Of a DNA stretch of 48,662 nt, positions 15,825 through 24,964 are shown piece after piece (position 1 is the first letter of the stretch; every line of letters begins with the position of its first letter). The position numbers and the translations under genes were made by a program. The DNA is from Chromobacterium sinusclupearum (GTDB lineage Bacteria > Pseudomonadota > Gammaproteobacteria > Burkholderiales > Chromobacteriaceae): positions 1 through 48,662 of the forward strand of contig NZ_PPTF01000033.1 in the NCBI RefSeq assembly GCF_002902845.1, given 5' to 3'. Below the pieces are notes generated by a model. That model saw only the letters and a list, made by a program, of their open reading frames with translations. It searched no databases and had not been told where the DNA came from.

Positions 15825-16408
15825 CGGACGCTCACCATCGGCTGATTGCGCAGCGTGACGCTGGTGTGGATGTCCAGCTTCTCCTCGCCGGCGCTGCCGG
15901 CAGCGTGCGCCGCCACGTCCAGGGCAATGGCATGGGTGCCATCGGCGGAGAATCGCAGCGAGTCGATGACGCCGATATCGGTCTTGCTCAGATCGTCCCA
16001 CAGCGCGTCTGCCGCGTTGCAACTCCAGCCTGTCTGATCGATGGTCAGGCGCTGGATGCGGCCATTGCCATTCAGGCGAAAAGCGAAGAAGCGCTTGCCG
16101 TCATTGTTTTGCGGCGGCGGCGCGTCGTAGGCGTAGCGCAAACAGCGGCCACCCTGTTCGATGAACAGCTGGCGGTAGGGATTGCTCTGCGCATCGCCGT
16201 TGCCGTTCCAGTAGCCGGCGCGGCGCAGCTCCATCGCCATCAGCGACAGCGAGGTGTCCAGCATCGCCCCCAATTGGACTTGGCGGCGGTCATGCGCCTG
16301 GCCGCCCAGCAGGTTGACCAGCAGGCTGGACATCGCCAGCAGCAGCAACAGGCCTATGGTCATGCCCACCAGCAGCTCCAGCAGGCTGACGCCGCGCATC
16401 GCTTTCAT
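15821..16408 (-). CDS. pilW: minor type IV pilin PilW-like
   Basis: 195 residues from ATG 16408. The leader MKAMRG precedes VSLLELLVGMTIGLLLLLAM, a class III prepilin signal. The following helix (RQVQLGAMLDTSLSLMAMELRRAGYW) is characteristic of PilW. PilW belongs to the minor pilin complex that initiates pilus assembly. Its start overlaps the FimT-like stop, and its stop overlaps the pilX start, both as ATGA. Confidence 0.9.
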   Translation of the reverse strand: MKAMRGVSLLELLVGMTIGLLLLLAMSSLLVNLLGGQAHDRRQVQLGAMLDTSLSLMAMELRRAGYWNGNGDAQSNPYRQLFIEQGGRCLRYAYDAPPPQNNDGKRFFAFRLNGNGRIQRLTIDQTGWSCNAADALWDDLSKTDIGVIDSLRFSADGTHAIALDVAAHAAGSAGEEKLDIHTSVTLRNQPMVSVR

Positions 16409-16914
16409 GGACACCGCACGGTCCCGTTTTGGATCAGTCCGGTGGACAGCAGCTGCAGCTCTGCCGGCTGGCAGGCCGCGCGTCGCAGTTGCAGCTTGAT
16501 TTCGTGCTGCAGCGGGCCGTCGGCGTCTTGCGGCATGCCGCGCAGCGGCGAAAACGCCAGCTGCAGCGGCAGGGCTTTGCCCGGCGCGCTCAGGGCGATG
16601 CCGGCATGCTGTGCGCTGCTTATGCAGCGCAAGTCTCGGCTGGTGTCGCAGCCATTGGCGATCTTTTGTTCGGACACCCGCATCAACCAGCCGTCCTTCT
16701 GCTGGCTGAACTCCACCCACACCAGCCTCTGGCGGGTGGTGGCAAACTTGCGCGCCAGTTCCAGGCTCTGGTGGATATCGTCCTGCGCGCCCTGCAGTTG
16801 CTGCCGGGCGATCCACGGGCCCATGGCCGGCAGCGCCAGCGACAGCAAGACCGCCAGCAGCGTCAGCGTGACGAGCAGCTCGATCAGGGTGACGCCGCGC
16901 CAACGGGCTTTCAT
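16405..16914 (-). CDS. fimT: minor type IV pilin FimT/GspH-like
   Basis: 169 residues from ATG 16914. The leader MKARWRG precedes VTLIELLVTLTLLAVLLSLA, then the FimT/GspH signature (GPWIARQQLQGAQDDIHQ, LELARKFATTRQRLVWVEF). Disulfide candidates are C115 and C122, in the run GCDTSRDLRC. FimT-type minor pilins have been linked to DNA uptake and pilus priming in other bacteria. Coupled by ATGA overlaps on both sides. Confidence 0.88.
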   Translation of the reverse strand: MKARWRGVTLIELLVTLTLLAVLLSLALPAMGPWIARQQLQGAQDDIHQSLELARKFATTRQRLVWVEFSQQKDGWLMRVSEQKIANGCDTSRDLRCISSAQHAGIALSAPGKALPLQLAFSPLRGMPQDADGPLQHEIKLQLRRAACQPAELQLLSTGLIQNGTVRCP

Positions 16915-17357
16915 CGCCGGCCCCAGCAGGGCAAGGGCTCCAGCGTGACGGTGTGCTGCCGCTGGGTCAGCGTGATGGTCCGGCATTCGGCGTCGGCGGA
17001 CTGGGCGCCGCCGGCAACCGCGATGGCGCGGATAAAGTAACTGGAGGCGGCATCCGCTTTGTTTGGCACGCCGGTTTCCAGCCGGTAATAACCCTGGGCG
17101 CTGGTGCCGCCGGCAAATGGCGTTTTCAGCTTCTCAAGGGAATCGGCGTAATTCTGGTTGAAGCCGCGATAGCGCAACTGCGCCTGCTGCAGCTGATGCA
17201 GCGCATCCAGCGCGTCGCTGCGGCGGCTACGCTGCATATAGCTTTGGTAGCTGGGGATGGCGAAGCCGAGAATCAGCGCGGCCAGCGTCAGCACGATCAA
17301 CAGCTCGATCAGCGAGAAGCCGCGCGTCTGTTTCAGCAAGCATGGGGAATGGGTCAT
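16911..17357 (-). CDS. PilE-type minor pilin, first gene of the pilin operon
   Basis: 148 residues. The leader MTHSPCLLKQTRG is cleaved before FSLIELLIVLTLAALILGFA, followed by the usual PSYQSYMQRSRRSDA and a C-terminal cysteine pair (C125 and C144) closing a D-region. PilE-like proteins in this operon position are generally minor pilins, although major-pilin or ComP-like roles cannot be excluded. It heads the operon; pilY1, often found with these genes, is not present. Confidence 0.88.
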   Translation of the reverse strand: MTHSPCLLKQTRGFSLIELLIVLTLAALILGFAIPSYQSYMQRSRRSDALDALHQLQQAQLRYRGFNQNYADSLEKLKTPFAGGTSAQGYYRLETGVPNKADAASSYFIRAIAVAGGAQSADAECRTITLTQRQHTVTLEPLPCWGRR

Positions 17358-17425
17358 CTGGCCACAGGCTCCGACATCAATGGCTTGGGGCAGGCGGGAA
17401 CATGCGCACAGGCGCGATGGGGCAT

Positions 17426-17445
17426 GGACGGCGCGGCCGCCGTCC
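17426..17445. repeat. strong GC hairpin in the pilin operon leader
   Basis: GGACGGCG (17426-17433), CGGC loop, CGCCGTCC (17438-17445). It sits between the candidate promoter at 17454-17482 and the first pilin ATG. No U-run follows on the minus strand, so it is more likely an mRNA-stabilising or regulatory stem than a terminator. Confidence 0.5.
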
Positions 17446-17453
17446 CTACCTGT

Positions 17454-17482
17454 TTCCTAGAAGTTTGAAACCGGACAGTCAA
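17454..17482 (-). promoter_or_regulatory. candidate sigma-70 promoter of the minor pilin operon
   Basis: On the minus strand TTGACT (17482-17477), 17-base spacer, TAGGAA (17459-17454). The -35 element is good and the -10 element poor. No sigma-54-type GG-N10-GC element was seen. Confidence 0.4.
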
Positions 17483-17496
17483 GATCGCCGGAGGCG

Positions 17497-17880
17497 TTAC
17501 AGCAGCGGCAGCACCATCTTGGTCTTGGCCACCAGCAGGATGTAGGCGACCACCGCCAACGCGGCGAAGAAGGCCAGACGCCGGCTCTTGGGCGTGGCGC
17601 CGCGCAGCGCGATAGTGCCGAGCGCCACATAGGCGACGAGGCCGATGATCTTGGCCAGCAGCCACGGGCTGTGCAGGATGGGCCAGCCGCCCATCACCAC
17701 CAGCGCAATCGCGCAGCCCAGCAGCAGCGTGTCGATGACATGCGGCGCGATGCGCAGCGGCTTGTTTTGCAGCAGATGGCCGCGGCCTCCCATCACCAGC
17801 GCGCCGCGCGCGGCGAACAGCAGGATGGACAGGATGGCGAAGCCCATATGGGCATGCTTGACGATCAGATACGGATACAT
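17497..17880 (-). CDS. SirB2-family small membrane protein
   Basis: 127 residues from ATG 17880. It has four hydrophobic helices and the SirB family opening MYPYLIVKHAHMGFAILS, then RGALVMGGRGHLLQNKPLRIAPHVIDTLLL. SirB was named for invasion-gene effects in Salmonella, but the molecular role of the family is unknown. The upstream region carries a perfect FNR/ANR box (18039-18052) at a distance suited to activating this gene, and a G9 tract in the predicted leader. It ends upstream of the pilin operon on the same strand. Confidence 0.88.
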   Translation of the reverse strand: MYPYLIVKHAHMGFAILSILLFAARGALVMGGRGHLLQNKPLRIAPHVIDTLLLGCAIALVVMGGWPILHSPWLLAKIIGLVAYVALGTIALRGATPKSRRLAFFAALAVVAYILLVAKTKMVLPLL

Positions 17881-17980
17881 GGCGGGTACGGGCTGGGAAG
17901 GCGCTGCGCGCCGATGCCGGCCATGGTACACGGGGAGGGCGGCGTTTTGTAGCGCGCCATGCGTGGCGCGAGCGCAGAGA

Positions 17981-17989
17981 GGGGGGGGG
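17981..17989. repeat. G9 homopolymer tract in the leader of the SirB2-family gene
   Basis: Nine consecutive G on the plus strand (C9 on the coding strand), about 100 bases before the SirB2-family start codon and about 20 bases after the predicted transcript start. Homopolymers of this length are prone to slippage and are used for phase variation in Neisseriales. Confidence 0.8.
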
Positions 17990-18038
17990 CACGGACTGAT
18001 TCATTTCGCATATGGTATGTCATTGGTATTGGTGGGTG

Positions 18039-18052
18039 TTGATCAATATCAA
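18039..18052. promoter_or_regulatory. perfect FNR/ANR box
   Basis: TTGATCAATATCAA matches TTGAT-N4-ATCAA at 10 of 10 positions. On the minus strand a -10-like TACCAT (18017-18012) predicts a start near 18005, putting the box centre at about -41, the class II activator position for the SirB2-family gene. It lies about 64 bases before the predicted recC start, so an effect on recC cannot be excluded. Confidence 0.75.
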
Positions 18053-18094
18053 ACCTGGCGGCGCGCGGCGCCGGTCTTGCGATGCCTGGCGCAA

Positions 18095-18103
18095 TGCTAC
18101 AAT
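18095..18103 (+). promoter_or_regulatory. candidate extended -10 promoter for recC
   Basis: TGCTACAAT combines the TGN extension with a five-of-six -10 hexamer. The start would be near 18110, giving a leader of about 29 bases before the recC ATG. Confidence 0.5.
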
Positions 18104-18138
18104 CCGGCCATATCCGCATCCGGACGCGCGCCAACTCC

Positions 18139-21100
18139 ATGCTGTTCCTCTATCAATCCAATCGCCTCGAGCAACTGGGCGAACTGTTCCGCGGCATGAC
18201 CCAGGCCATGCCGCTGGCCGACCCGTTCGCCGCCGAAACGGTCATCGTGCAAAGCCGCGGCATGGGGCGCTGGATCACCCTGGACCTGGCGCGCCAGGCC
18301 GGCGTGGCCGCCAACATCGACTTTGTGCTGCCGGCCGCCTTCGCTTGGCGGCTGATGCAGAAAGTCATGCCGGAACTGCCTAAGAAATCCGCTTTCGTGC
18401 CGGAAGTGCTGGCCTGGCGCTTGCTGGCGTTGTTGCCGACGCTGCAGGGCGAGCCGTTCGGCCCGGTGCGGCATTATCTGGAGGGCGGCGAGCGCGCGGC
18501 CTTTGAATTGGCCGGCAAGATCGCCGACATCTTCGACCAATACCTGGTGTTCCGTCCGGACTGGATACGCGCTTGGGAAGGCGGCGAGCTGTTGGGCCTG
18601 GGCGAGGACGAGGCCTGGCAGGCGGCTTTGTGGCGGCGGCTGGCCGAGAGCGACCCGGGCCGCCATCGGGTGCGCATGCTGGACCAGTTCTTCGCCGAGC
18701 TGAAGCCCGGGCATCTGCCGCCGCGCGTCACCTTGTTCGGCATCGCCAGCCTGGCGCCGATGTATCTGGCCCTGGTCAAGCGCTTGTCCGAGCTGACCGA
18801 TGTCTGCCTGTTCACGCTGAACCCGTGCGAGGCTTACTGGGGCGACATCGTCGACGCCCGGCGCAAGCTGAAGCTGAGGCAGGCCGGCGACCTGTTCGCC
18901 ACCGAAGGCCATCCGCTGCTGGCGTCCCTGGGCAAGCAGGGGCGCGATTTCTTCGAACTCATCGCCGAGGACGCTGAGCTGGACGCGCGGCCGCTGTTCG
19001 CCGCGCCCAAGGGTGCTAGCCTGCTCGCCCGCTTGCAGCGCGACATCCTGCAGCTGAACGATCCGGCGCAAGACCCGCAGCCATTCGACCCGGGCGATGG
19101 CTCGGTGGAGGCGCACGCTTGCCACGGACCGATGCGCGAGCTGGAAGTGTTGAAAGACCGGCTGCTGGCGATGTTCGCCGACGATCCCGCGCTCAGCCCG
19201 GCCGACGTGGCGGTGCTGACGCCGGACATCAACGCCTATGCGCCGTATATCGACGCGGTGTTCGGCCGCCGCGACGACGCGCCGAACATTCCGTACAGCA
19301 TCGCCGACCGCCGCGTCGAGCGCGAGCAGCCGCTGTTGTCCACCTTTGCCGCGGTGCTGAAGCTGGCGGATTCGCGCTTCGCCGCCGACGCGGTGCTGGC
19401 GCTGCTGGATTGCCCGGCCTTGCTGGCGCGCTTCGATCTGGCCGACGCCGACCTCGGCTTCATCCAGGACTGGGTGCGCGATGCCGGCATCCGCTGGGGG
19501 CGCGATGCCGCGCACAAGGCGGCGTTGGGCCTGCCGGCCGAGCCGATGTACACCTGGCGCTGGGGGCTGGACCGTCTGCTGCTGGGCACCGTGCTGCCGC
19601 CAGCCTTGGCCGGCGACGAAGCGGGGCTGTTCGCCGGCCTGCTGCCGTACACCGCGGCCCAGGGCCAGCTGGGCGAGACGCTGGCGCGTTTCGCCAATTT
19701 CTACGATGCGCTGGATGCGCTGGCGCGCGAGTGGTCCGTTCCCGCCGCGCCGCAGCAATGGGCGCAGCGCTTCCATTGGGCCTGCGACGCGCTGTTTGCG
19801 GCGGACGGCGATGACGAAGCCGCGCTGGAACTGCTGCGCGCCGCCTTCGCCGAGTTGGCCGAAGACGCCGATCTGGCCGGTTTCGAGCAGCCGGTAGAGT
19901 TGGCGGTGGTCCGCGACTGGCTGCTGCGCCAGCTGTCCTTGTCGTCCGCGCAGGGCTTCCTGTCCGGCGGCGTGACCTTCTGCGCCATGGTGCCGATGCG
20001 CTCCATCCCGTTCCAGGTGCTGTGCCTGATCGGCATGAACGACGGCGCCTACCCGCGCGACGAGCGGCCGGTCAGCTTCGATCTGGTGGCGCGCCATCCG
20101 CGGCGCGGCGACCGCTCGCGCCGGTTCGATGACCGTTATCTGTTTCTGGAAGCCATCCTGTCGGCGCGCAGCCGCTTGTATCTGTCTTATGTCGGGCAGT
20201 CGGCGCGCAGCGGCGAACCGTTGCCGCCGTCGCCCTTGCTGTCCGAGCTGTTCGATACCCTGTCCGCGATGTGCGGCGAGGATATGGCGGCCAAGCTGAC
20301 TTTGCGCCATCCGCTGCAGCCGTTCGCGCCGCAATCGTTCGATGGCGCCGATGCCCGGCAGGCCAGCTTCGAGCCGGCCTTCGCCGCCGCGCTGGCGGCG
20401 CCGCCGACCGAACCCAGGCCATTTGTCGCGGCGATGCCGGATCAGCCGGCGGCGACGCTGGTCAATCTGCACGATTTCATCCGTTTCTGGCAGAACCCGG
20501 CCCGCGCCTGGCTGGGGGATCAGCTGGCGATACGCGTAGGGCGCGGCGACGAGGCGCAACCGTCGCGCGAGCCGTTTGCGATGGAGCGCGACGCCAGCCA
20601 GACGCTGCGCCGCCAACTGGTGGAGGCCATGCTGCACCGCAAGCCGTCCGTCCCGGTGCGCCAGCGGGTGGCCGCCGCCGGGCTGTTGCCCTGCGGCGAG
20701 CTCGGCCAAGCCTGGCTGCAGGAAGAGGGCCGCGCCAGCGTGCGCCTGGCCGGCCGCTTGCCGCGCGCGCTGGCCTGCGAGACGCTGCCGCCGCAGCCGG
20801 TGCATCTGGAAATTGCCGGTTTCACGCTGGTGGGCGAGCTGTACGGCTTGCGGCCGGAGGGGCGGCTGAGCTTCATCGTCGGCAAGCTGAACGCCGCGCA
20901 GCGCATCGAGCTGTGGCTCAGCCACCTGATCCTGTGCGCGGCCCGGCCGGCCGGCATCGCCTGCCACAGCGCCTGCTACGACGACGCCGGCAGCACGCTG
21001 CTGCACGACGAAATCGATGCCGCCGGATTGCTGGCTCCATGGCTGGCGCGCTGGCGGCAGGGCCAGGCTCAGCCTTTGCCATTTTTTGGCCGCACCAGCT

Positions 21101-21336
21101 GGGCCTATGCCGAAGCGCTGGCCAAGAACCCAGAGAATCAGGAGAAAGCCTTGTCCGCCGCCTGGCAAAAATGGGAGCCGAATTTCATCCTGGGCGATGG
21201 CATGGCGCAGAAGGATGAGCCGGCCATCGCGCTGGCCTTCCGCCACCAGTCGCCGCTGGATGACCCGCTGTTCGCCCAATTGGCGCAGACGCTGTTGCTG
21301 CCGCTGGCGGAGCGTTTGCAGGGAGGCGAAGCATGA
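18139..21336 (+). CDS. recC: RecBCD subunit RecC (exodeoxyribonuclease V gamma)
   Basis: 1065 residues from ATG 18139. The start MLFLYQSNRLEQLGELF matches the RecC family opening; a frame extension to 18082 does not. RecC is a dead helicase that splits the strands and recognises Chi in the RecBCD complex repairing double-strand breaks. Recognisable blocks are ETVIVQSRGMGRWITLDLA, DVAVLTPDINAYAPYIDAVF, GGVTFCAMVPMRSIPFQV, CLIGMNDGAYPRDE and ARSRLYLSYVGQS. Length is close to the E. coli protein. No strong ribosome site is visible. recB follows with an ATGA overlap. Confidence 0.96.
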   Translation: MLFLYQSNRLEQLGELFRGMTQAMPLADPFAAETVIVQSRGMGRWITLDLARQAGVAANIDFVLPAAFAWRLMQKVMPELPKKSAFVPEVLAWRLLALLPTLQGEPFGPVRHYLEGGERAAFELAGKIADIFDQYLVFRPDWIRAWEGGELLGLGEDEAWQAALWRRLAESDPGRHRVRMLDQFFAELKPGHLPPRVTLFGIASLAPMYLALVKRLSELTDVCLFTLNPCEAYWGDIVDARRKLKLRQAGDLFATEGHPLLASLGKQGRDFFELIAEDAELDARPLFAAPKGASLLARLQRDILQLNDPAQDPQPFDPGDGSVEAHACHGPMRELEVLKDRLLAMFADDPALSPADVAVLTPDINAYAPYIDAVFGRRDDAPNIPYSIADRRVEREQPLLSTFAAVLKLADSRFAADAVLALLDCPALLARFDLADADLGFIQDWVRDAGIRWGRDAAHKAALGLPAEPMYTWRWGLDRLLLGTVLPPALAGDEAGLFAGLLPYTAAQGQLGETLARFANFYDALDALAREWSVPAAPQQWAQRFHWACDALFAADGDDEAALELLRAAFAELAEDADLAGFEQPVELAVVRDWLLRQLSLSSAQGFLSGGVTFCAMVPMRSIPFQVLCLIGMNDGAYPRDERPVSFDLVARHPRRGDRSRRFDDRYLFLEAILSARSRLYLSYVGQSARSGEPLPPSPLLSELFDTLSAMCGEDMAAKLTLRHPLQPFAPQSFDGADARQASFEPAFAAALAAPPTEPRPFVAAMPDQPAATLVNLHDFIRFWQNPARAWLGDQLAIRVGRGDEAQPSREPFAMERDASQTLRRQLVEAMLHRKPSVPVRQRVAAAGLLPCGELGQAWLQEEGRASVRLAGRLPRALACETLPPQPVHLEIAGFTLVGELYGLRPEGRLSFIVGKLNAAQRIELWLSHLILCAARPAGIACHSACYDDAGSTLLHDEIDAAGLLAPWLARWRQGQAQPLPFFGRTSWAYAEALAKNPENQEKALSAAWQKWEPNFILGDGMAQKDEPAIALAFRHQSPLDDPLFAQLAQTLLLPLAERLQGGEA

Positions 21337-24300
21337 GCGCGCGTCAAGCTCAGGCGCTGGACGCGCTGCATTGCCCCTTGGCGGGCGTCAATCTGATCGA
21401 GGCCTCGGCCGGCACCGGCAAGACCTGGACCATCGCGGCCTTGTTCGCCCGGTTGTTGTTGGAGGAGCGCGACGGCGCGCCGCCGCCCACCGTGGACCAA
21501 CTGCTGGTGGTGACGTATACCAAGGCCGCCACCGCCGAACTGCGCGAGCGGCTGCGCAAGCGGCTGGCCGAGATGCTGGCCGTGCTGGAAGGCAAGGCCG
21601 ATGGCGACGACTTTCTGCAGGCGCTGGCGGCGCGCTTTCCCGCAGGGCCGGCGCGCGAGCAGGCGCGGCAGCGTTTGATCGCCGCCGTTACCGGCTTCGA
21701 CGCCGCCGCCATTTACACCATCCACGGGTTCTGCCAACGCGTGCTGACCGATGCCGCCTTCGAGAGCGGCCAGACCTTCCAGGCCGAGCTGGTGGAGGAC
21801 GACGCGGCGCGGCTGGCGGAAATCGTCGACGATTTCTGGCGCCGCCGCATCATCGCTGAACCGCTGCTGGCCCAGGTGCTGGTGGAGCAGGGCGCCACGC
21901 CGGATGCCTGGCTGGCGGAAATCCGCCCGTATCTGTCCAAGCCCTACCTCAAGCTGCGCGCGCCGGATTCGGCCCGTCTGGACACGGCGCGACGGCTGGC
22001 GGAGGAACGCTGGCAAGCGCTGGCGGCCGACCCGGCGCGAGTGGAGGAGGGTTTGGCGCTTTTCCTCGCCCACCCCGGCTTCAAGGCCAATATCTACCGT
22101 CCCGATACCATGCAGCGCATCGCGGAGACCTTGCGCGGCTGGCTGGCGCTGCCGGACAACCTGCCGGAGCTGGACAGCGACAGCCGCAAGCTGCTGGAAA
22201 AGCTGCTGCCGGAATCGCTGGCCAAGGGCATGAAAAAAGGCTGCGAGCCGCCGGCCCATCCGCTGTTCGAGCAGGTCGAGGCCTGGCTGGCCGCCTGGGG
22301 GCGGTATATGGAGCAGGTCGCCAACTCGCTGGCCGGACTGAAGCTGGAGCTGATCGCCTGGGCCAACGAGGAATTGGCGAGGCGGCGCGGCGCGGAACGC
22401 AGCCGCAGCTTTGACGATCTGCTGACCGATCTGGGCGCGGCGCTGGACCATCCGGAAACCGGCGCGCTGTTGGCGGCCCAGGTGGCCAGCGGCTTTGCCG
22501 TGGCGCTGATCGACGAGTTCCAGGATACCGATCCCACCCAATACCGCATCTTCCGCCGCTGTTTCGTCGAGCAAGGGCGTCCGGTGTTTCTGGTGGGCGA
22601 CCCCAAGCAGGCGATCTATAGCTTCCGCGGCGCGGACATCTTCGCCTATCTCACCGCCCGCCACGACGCCGAGCGCCACTACACGCTGGACACCAACCGC
22701 CGCTCCGACGCGCCGCTGGTCGAAACCGTCAACGCGCTGTTCGGCCGCGAGCTGCCTTTCCTGCTCGATGGCATCGCCTATCAGCCGGTGGCGGCGCAGC
22801 CGTCCTCGGGCGCGTATCTGGACGTGGACGACGACCGCGCGGCTTTCAATGCGCAGTGGCTGCAAGCCGGCGACAAGGCCTTGAGCAAGGAGGCGGCGGA
22901 AGCGGCGGCCGCCGAGACGTGCGCCAATGAGATCGCGCGTTTGCTGTCCTTGGCGCTGGAAGATCGCGCCGCCATCGTCAAGGGCGAGGCGAGGCGGCCC
23001 CTGGCGGGCGGCGATATCGCGGTGCTGGTGGCCACCCACAGCCAGGGCGACCGGGTGCGCACCGAGCTGCGCGCCCGCGGCGTGGCCAGCGTGGCGTTGA
23101 CCCAGGAGAGCGTGTTCGCCAGCCGCGAGGCGGAAGAGCTGCTTGCCCTGTTGTCGGCCTGGGCGGAGCCGGCGCACGAGGGCCGTCTGCGCCGCGCGCT
23201 GGCCACCGAGCTGGCCGGCCTCGATGCCGCCGAGATCAAGGCCGAGCTGGAAGACGAGTCGCGCTGGGAGCTGCAGCTGCTCAAGAACGGCGCTGATCAT
23301 CAGCTGTGGCGCGAGCGCGGCTTCATGGCGGCCTGGCGTCATTATTTCGGCCGCGAGCGGGTGGCGGAGCGGTTGTTGCCGCTGCCGGACGGCGAGCGTC
23401 GCTTGACCAATCTGGGCCATCTGGCCGAGCTGCTGCAGCAGGAGAGCGAAAGCCGCCAAGGCATGGCGCCGCTATTGGCCTGGTTCGCCGGGCGGGTGGC
23501 CGATCCGCCGCGCGGCGAGGACGCGGTGCTGCGGCTGGAGAGCGACGCGGCGCTGGTGAAGATCGTCACCGTTCACACCTCCAAGGGGCTGCAGTACCCG
23601 GTGGTGTTCTGTCCGTTTTTATGGAATGGCGCGCTGGAGCGGCGCGGCGCCAGCTTCTGGAGCTATCACGACGGCGACCAGCCCTGGCTGGCGCCGGAGG
23701 TGGCGGCCGACGACGGGGTCAAACAGGCGGCGCGCAGCGAGATGCTGGCGGAGAAGCTGCGCCTGTTGTACGTGGCGTTGACGCGCGCCCAGTATCGGCA
23801 ATACCTGGCCTGGGGCTGGGTGCGCGAGCTGGAAACCGCCGCGCTGTCGTGGCTGTTGCATGCGCCGGGCGCGCGCAGCCTGGCCGAGTTGGAATCGCAG
23901 GCGCTGGACGGCGCCCAGGTGGAGGCGCAGCTGCGGGAGTTTCTGGATGGCCGCGGCGAGGCGGCGCGCTGGCTCGTCGATGAAGGCCGGCAGGCGCTGA
24001 ACAGCCTGGACGCCGCCGCGCGCCGCTATGCCGCGCGGCCGTTCGAGCGCAAACTGTACTCGCCATGGAAGATCGCCAGCTTTACCTCGCTGACGCACGA
24101 CGCCGGCAGCCATCTGGCCGAGGCGCCGGATTACGACCGCTTGGCCAGGCCGGCCGAGACCGAGCTGGCTGTGGAGCCGCAGTTCGATCGCTTCCATTTT
24201 CCGCGCGGGGCCAAGGCCGGCGTCTGCCTGCATGAGATTTTCGAGCAGATCAGCTTCGGCGCGGCGGAGCCGGACATCCGCGCGGCGACGGAACAGGCGT

Positions 24301-24899
24301 TGGCGCGGCATGGCTTCGGCCTGGAGTGGCTGGATGCCGGCTGCGATCTGATCCTGGGCACGCTGAACGCGCAGATCGATCCCGGCGCAAGGCTGCGCGA
24401 CGTCGCGGATGGCAAGCGGCTGATCGAGCTGGAGTTCACGCTGCCGGTGAAGCGGCTGGATGTGAAGGCGCTGATCGCGGTCTTGCAAAAGCCCGAGCAC
24501 GGGCTGGCCGAGCCGTTGCGGGCGGCCGCCGGCGCGTTGGATTTCGCCACGGTGCAAGGGTTTTTGAAGGGTTTTGTCGATCTGGTGTGCGAGATCGATG
24601 GCCGCTACTACCTGGTGGATTACAAATCCAACCATCTGGGGAACGATTACGACGATTATCGCGTCGACAGCCTGCTGCAGGCGGTGGCGCGCGAACAATA
24701 CTATCTGCAGTACCTGATTTATCTGGTGGCGCTGCGGCGCTACTTCGCCGCGCGCGGCGCGGATTGGGACGGCCGCTTCGGCGGCGTGCGCTACCTGTTC
24801 CTGCGCGGCATGGGACCGGCCGGATGCGGCGTGTGGGCCGACTCGCCGTCCATCGCCCTGCTCGACGCGCTGGATGGCCTGCTGAAGGGAGATCGGTAG
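21333..24899 (+). CDS. recB: RecBCD subunit RecB (exodeoxyribonuclease V beta, helicase-nuclease)
   Basis: 1188 residues, normal length. The N-terminal SF1A helicase has Walker A in IEASAGTGKTWT (22-33), motif Ia VVTYTKAATAELRERL, motif II ALIDEFQDTDPTQYRIF, motif III VGDPKQAIYSFRGADIF, and motif V/VI regions VTVHTSKGLQYPVVF and LYVALTRAQ. The C-terminal nuclease has GVCLHEIFE and the metal-binding YYLVDYKSNHLG. RecB is the 3'-5' motor, the only nuclease centre, and the RecA loader. Its ATG overlaps the recC stop (ATGA). recD is not adjacent but 2.3 kb further on. Confidence 0.97.
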   Translation: MSARQAQALDALHCPLAGVNLIEASAGTGKTWTIAALFARLLLEERDGAPPPTVDQLLVVTYTKAATAELRERLRKRLAEMLAVLEGKADGDDFLQALAARFPAGPAREQARQRLIAAVTGFDAAAIYTIHGFCQRVLTDAAFESGQTFQAELVEDDAARLAEIVDDFWRRRIIAEPLLAQVLVEQGATPDAWLAEIRPYLSKPYLKLRAPDSARLDTARRLAEERWQALAADPARVEEGLALFLAHPGFKANIYRPDTMQRIAETLRGWLALPDNLPELDSDSRKLLEKLLPESLAKGMKKGCEPPAHPLFEQVEAWLAAWGRYMEQVANSLAGLKLELIAWANEELARRRGAERSRSFDDLLTDLGAALDHPETGALLAAQVASGFAVALIDEFQDTDPTQYRIFRRCFVEQGRPVFLVGDPKQAIYSFRGADIFAYLTARHDAERHYTLDTNRRSDAPLVETVNALFGRELPFLLDGIAYQPVAAQPSSGAYLDVDDDRAAFNAQWLQAGDKALSKEAAEAAAAETCANEIARLLSLALEDRAAIVKGEARRPLAGGDIAVLVATHSQGDRVRTELRARGVASVALTQESVFASREAEELLALLSAWAEPAHEGRLRRALATELAGLDAAEIKAELEDESRWELQLLKNGADHQLWRERGFMAAWRHYFGRERVAERLLPLPDGERRLTNLGHLAELLQQESESRQGMAPLLAWFAGRVADPPRGEDAVLRLESDAALVKIVTVHTSKGLQYPVVFCPFLWNGALERRGASFWSYHDGDQPWLAPEVAADDGVKQAARSEMLAEKLRLLYVALTRAQYRQYLAWGWVRELETAALSWLLHAPGARSLAELESQALDGAQVEAQLREFLDGRGEAARWLVDEGRQALNSLDAAARRYAARPFERKLYSPWKIASFTSLTHDAGSHLAEAPDYDRLARPAETELAVEPQFDRFHFPRGAKAGVCLHEIFEQISFGAAEPDIRAATEQALARHGFGLEWLDAGCDLILGTLNAQIDPGARLRDVADGKRLIELEFTLPVKRLDVKALIAVLQKPEHGLAEPLRAAAGALDFATVQGFLKGFVDLVCEIDGRYYLVDYKSNHLGNDYDDYRVDSLLQAVAREQYYLQYLIYLVALRRYFAARGADWDGRFGGVRYLFLRGMGPAGCGVWADSPSIALLDALDGLLKGDR

Positions 24900-24964
24900 T
24901 TATACGCAGTGATGACTACCATAGACTGCAACTAAGCTAAGCTAGGGGATAAGGATGGAACTTC

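Noticed and set aside
14007..16022. upstream extensions of the pilin genes beyond the chosen ATGs
   Set aside because: The extensions lie inside the preceding gene and would place an arginine-rich stretch before the class III signal; the ATG at each ATGA overlap gives a normal prepilin leader.
18097..21279. 1060-codon frame antisense to recC
   Set aside because: A GC-rich shadow of recC: biased to Arg, Gln, Ala and His with no domain; recC on the other strand is certain.
21138..23459. 773-codon frame antisense to recB
   Set aside because: Another low-complexity shadow of a high-GC gene.
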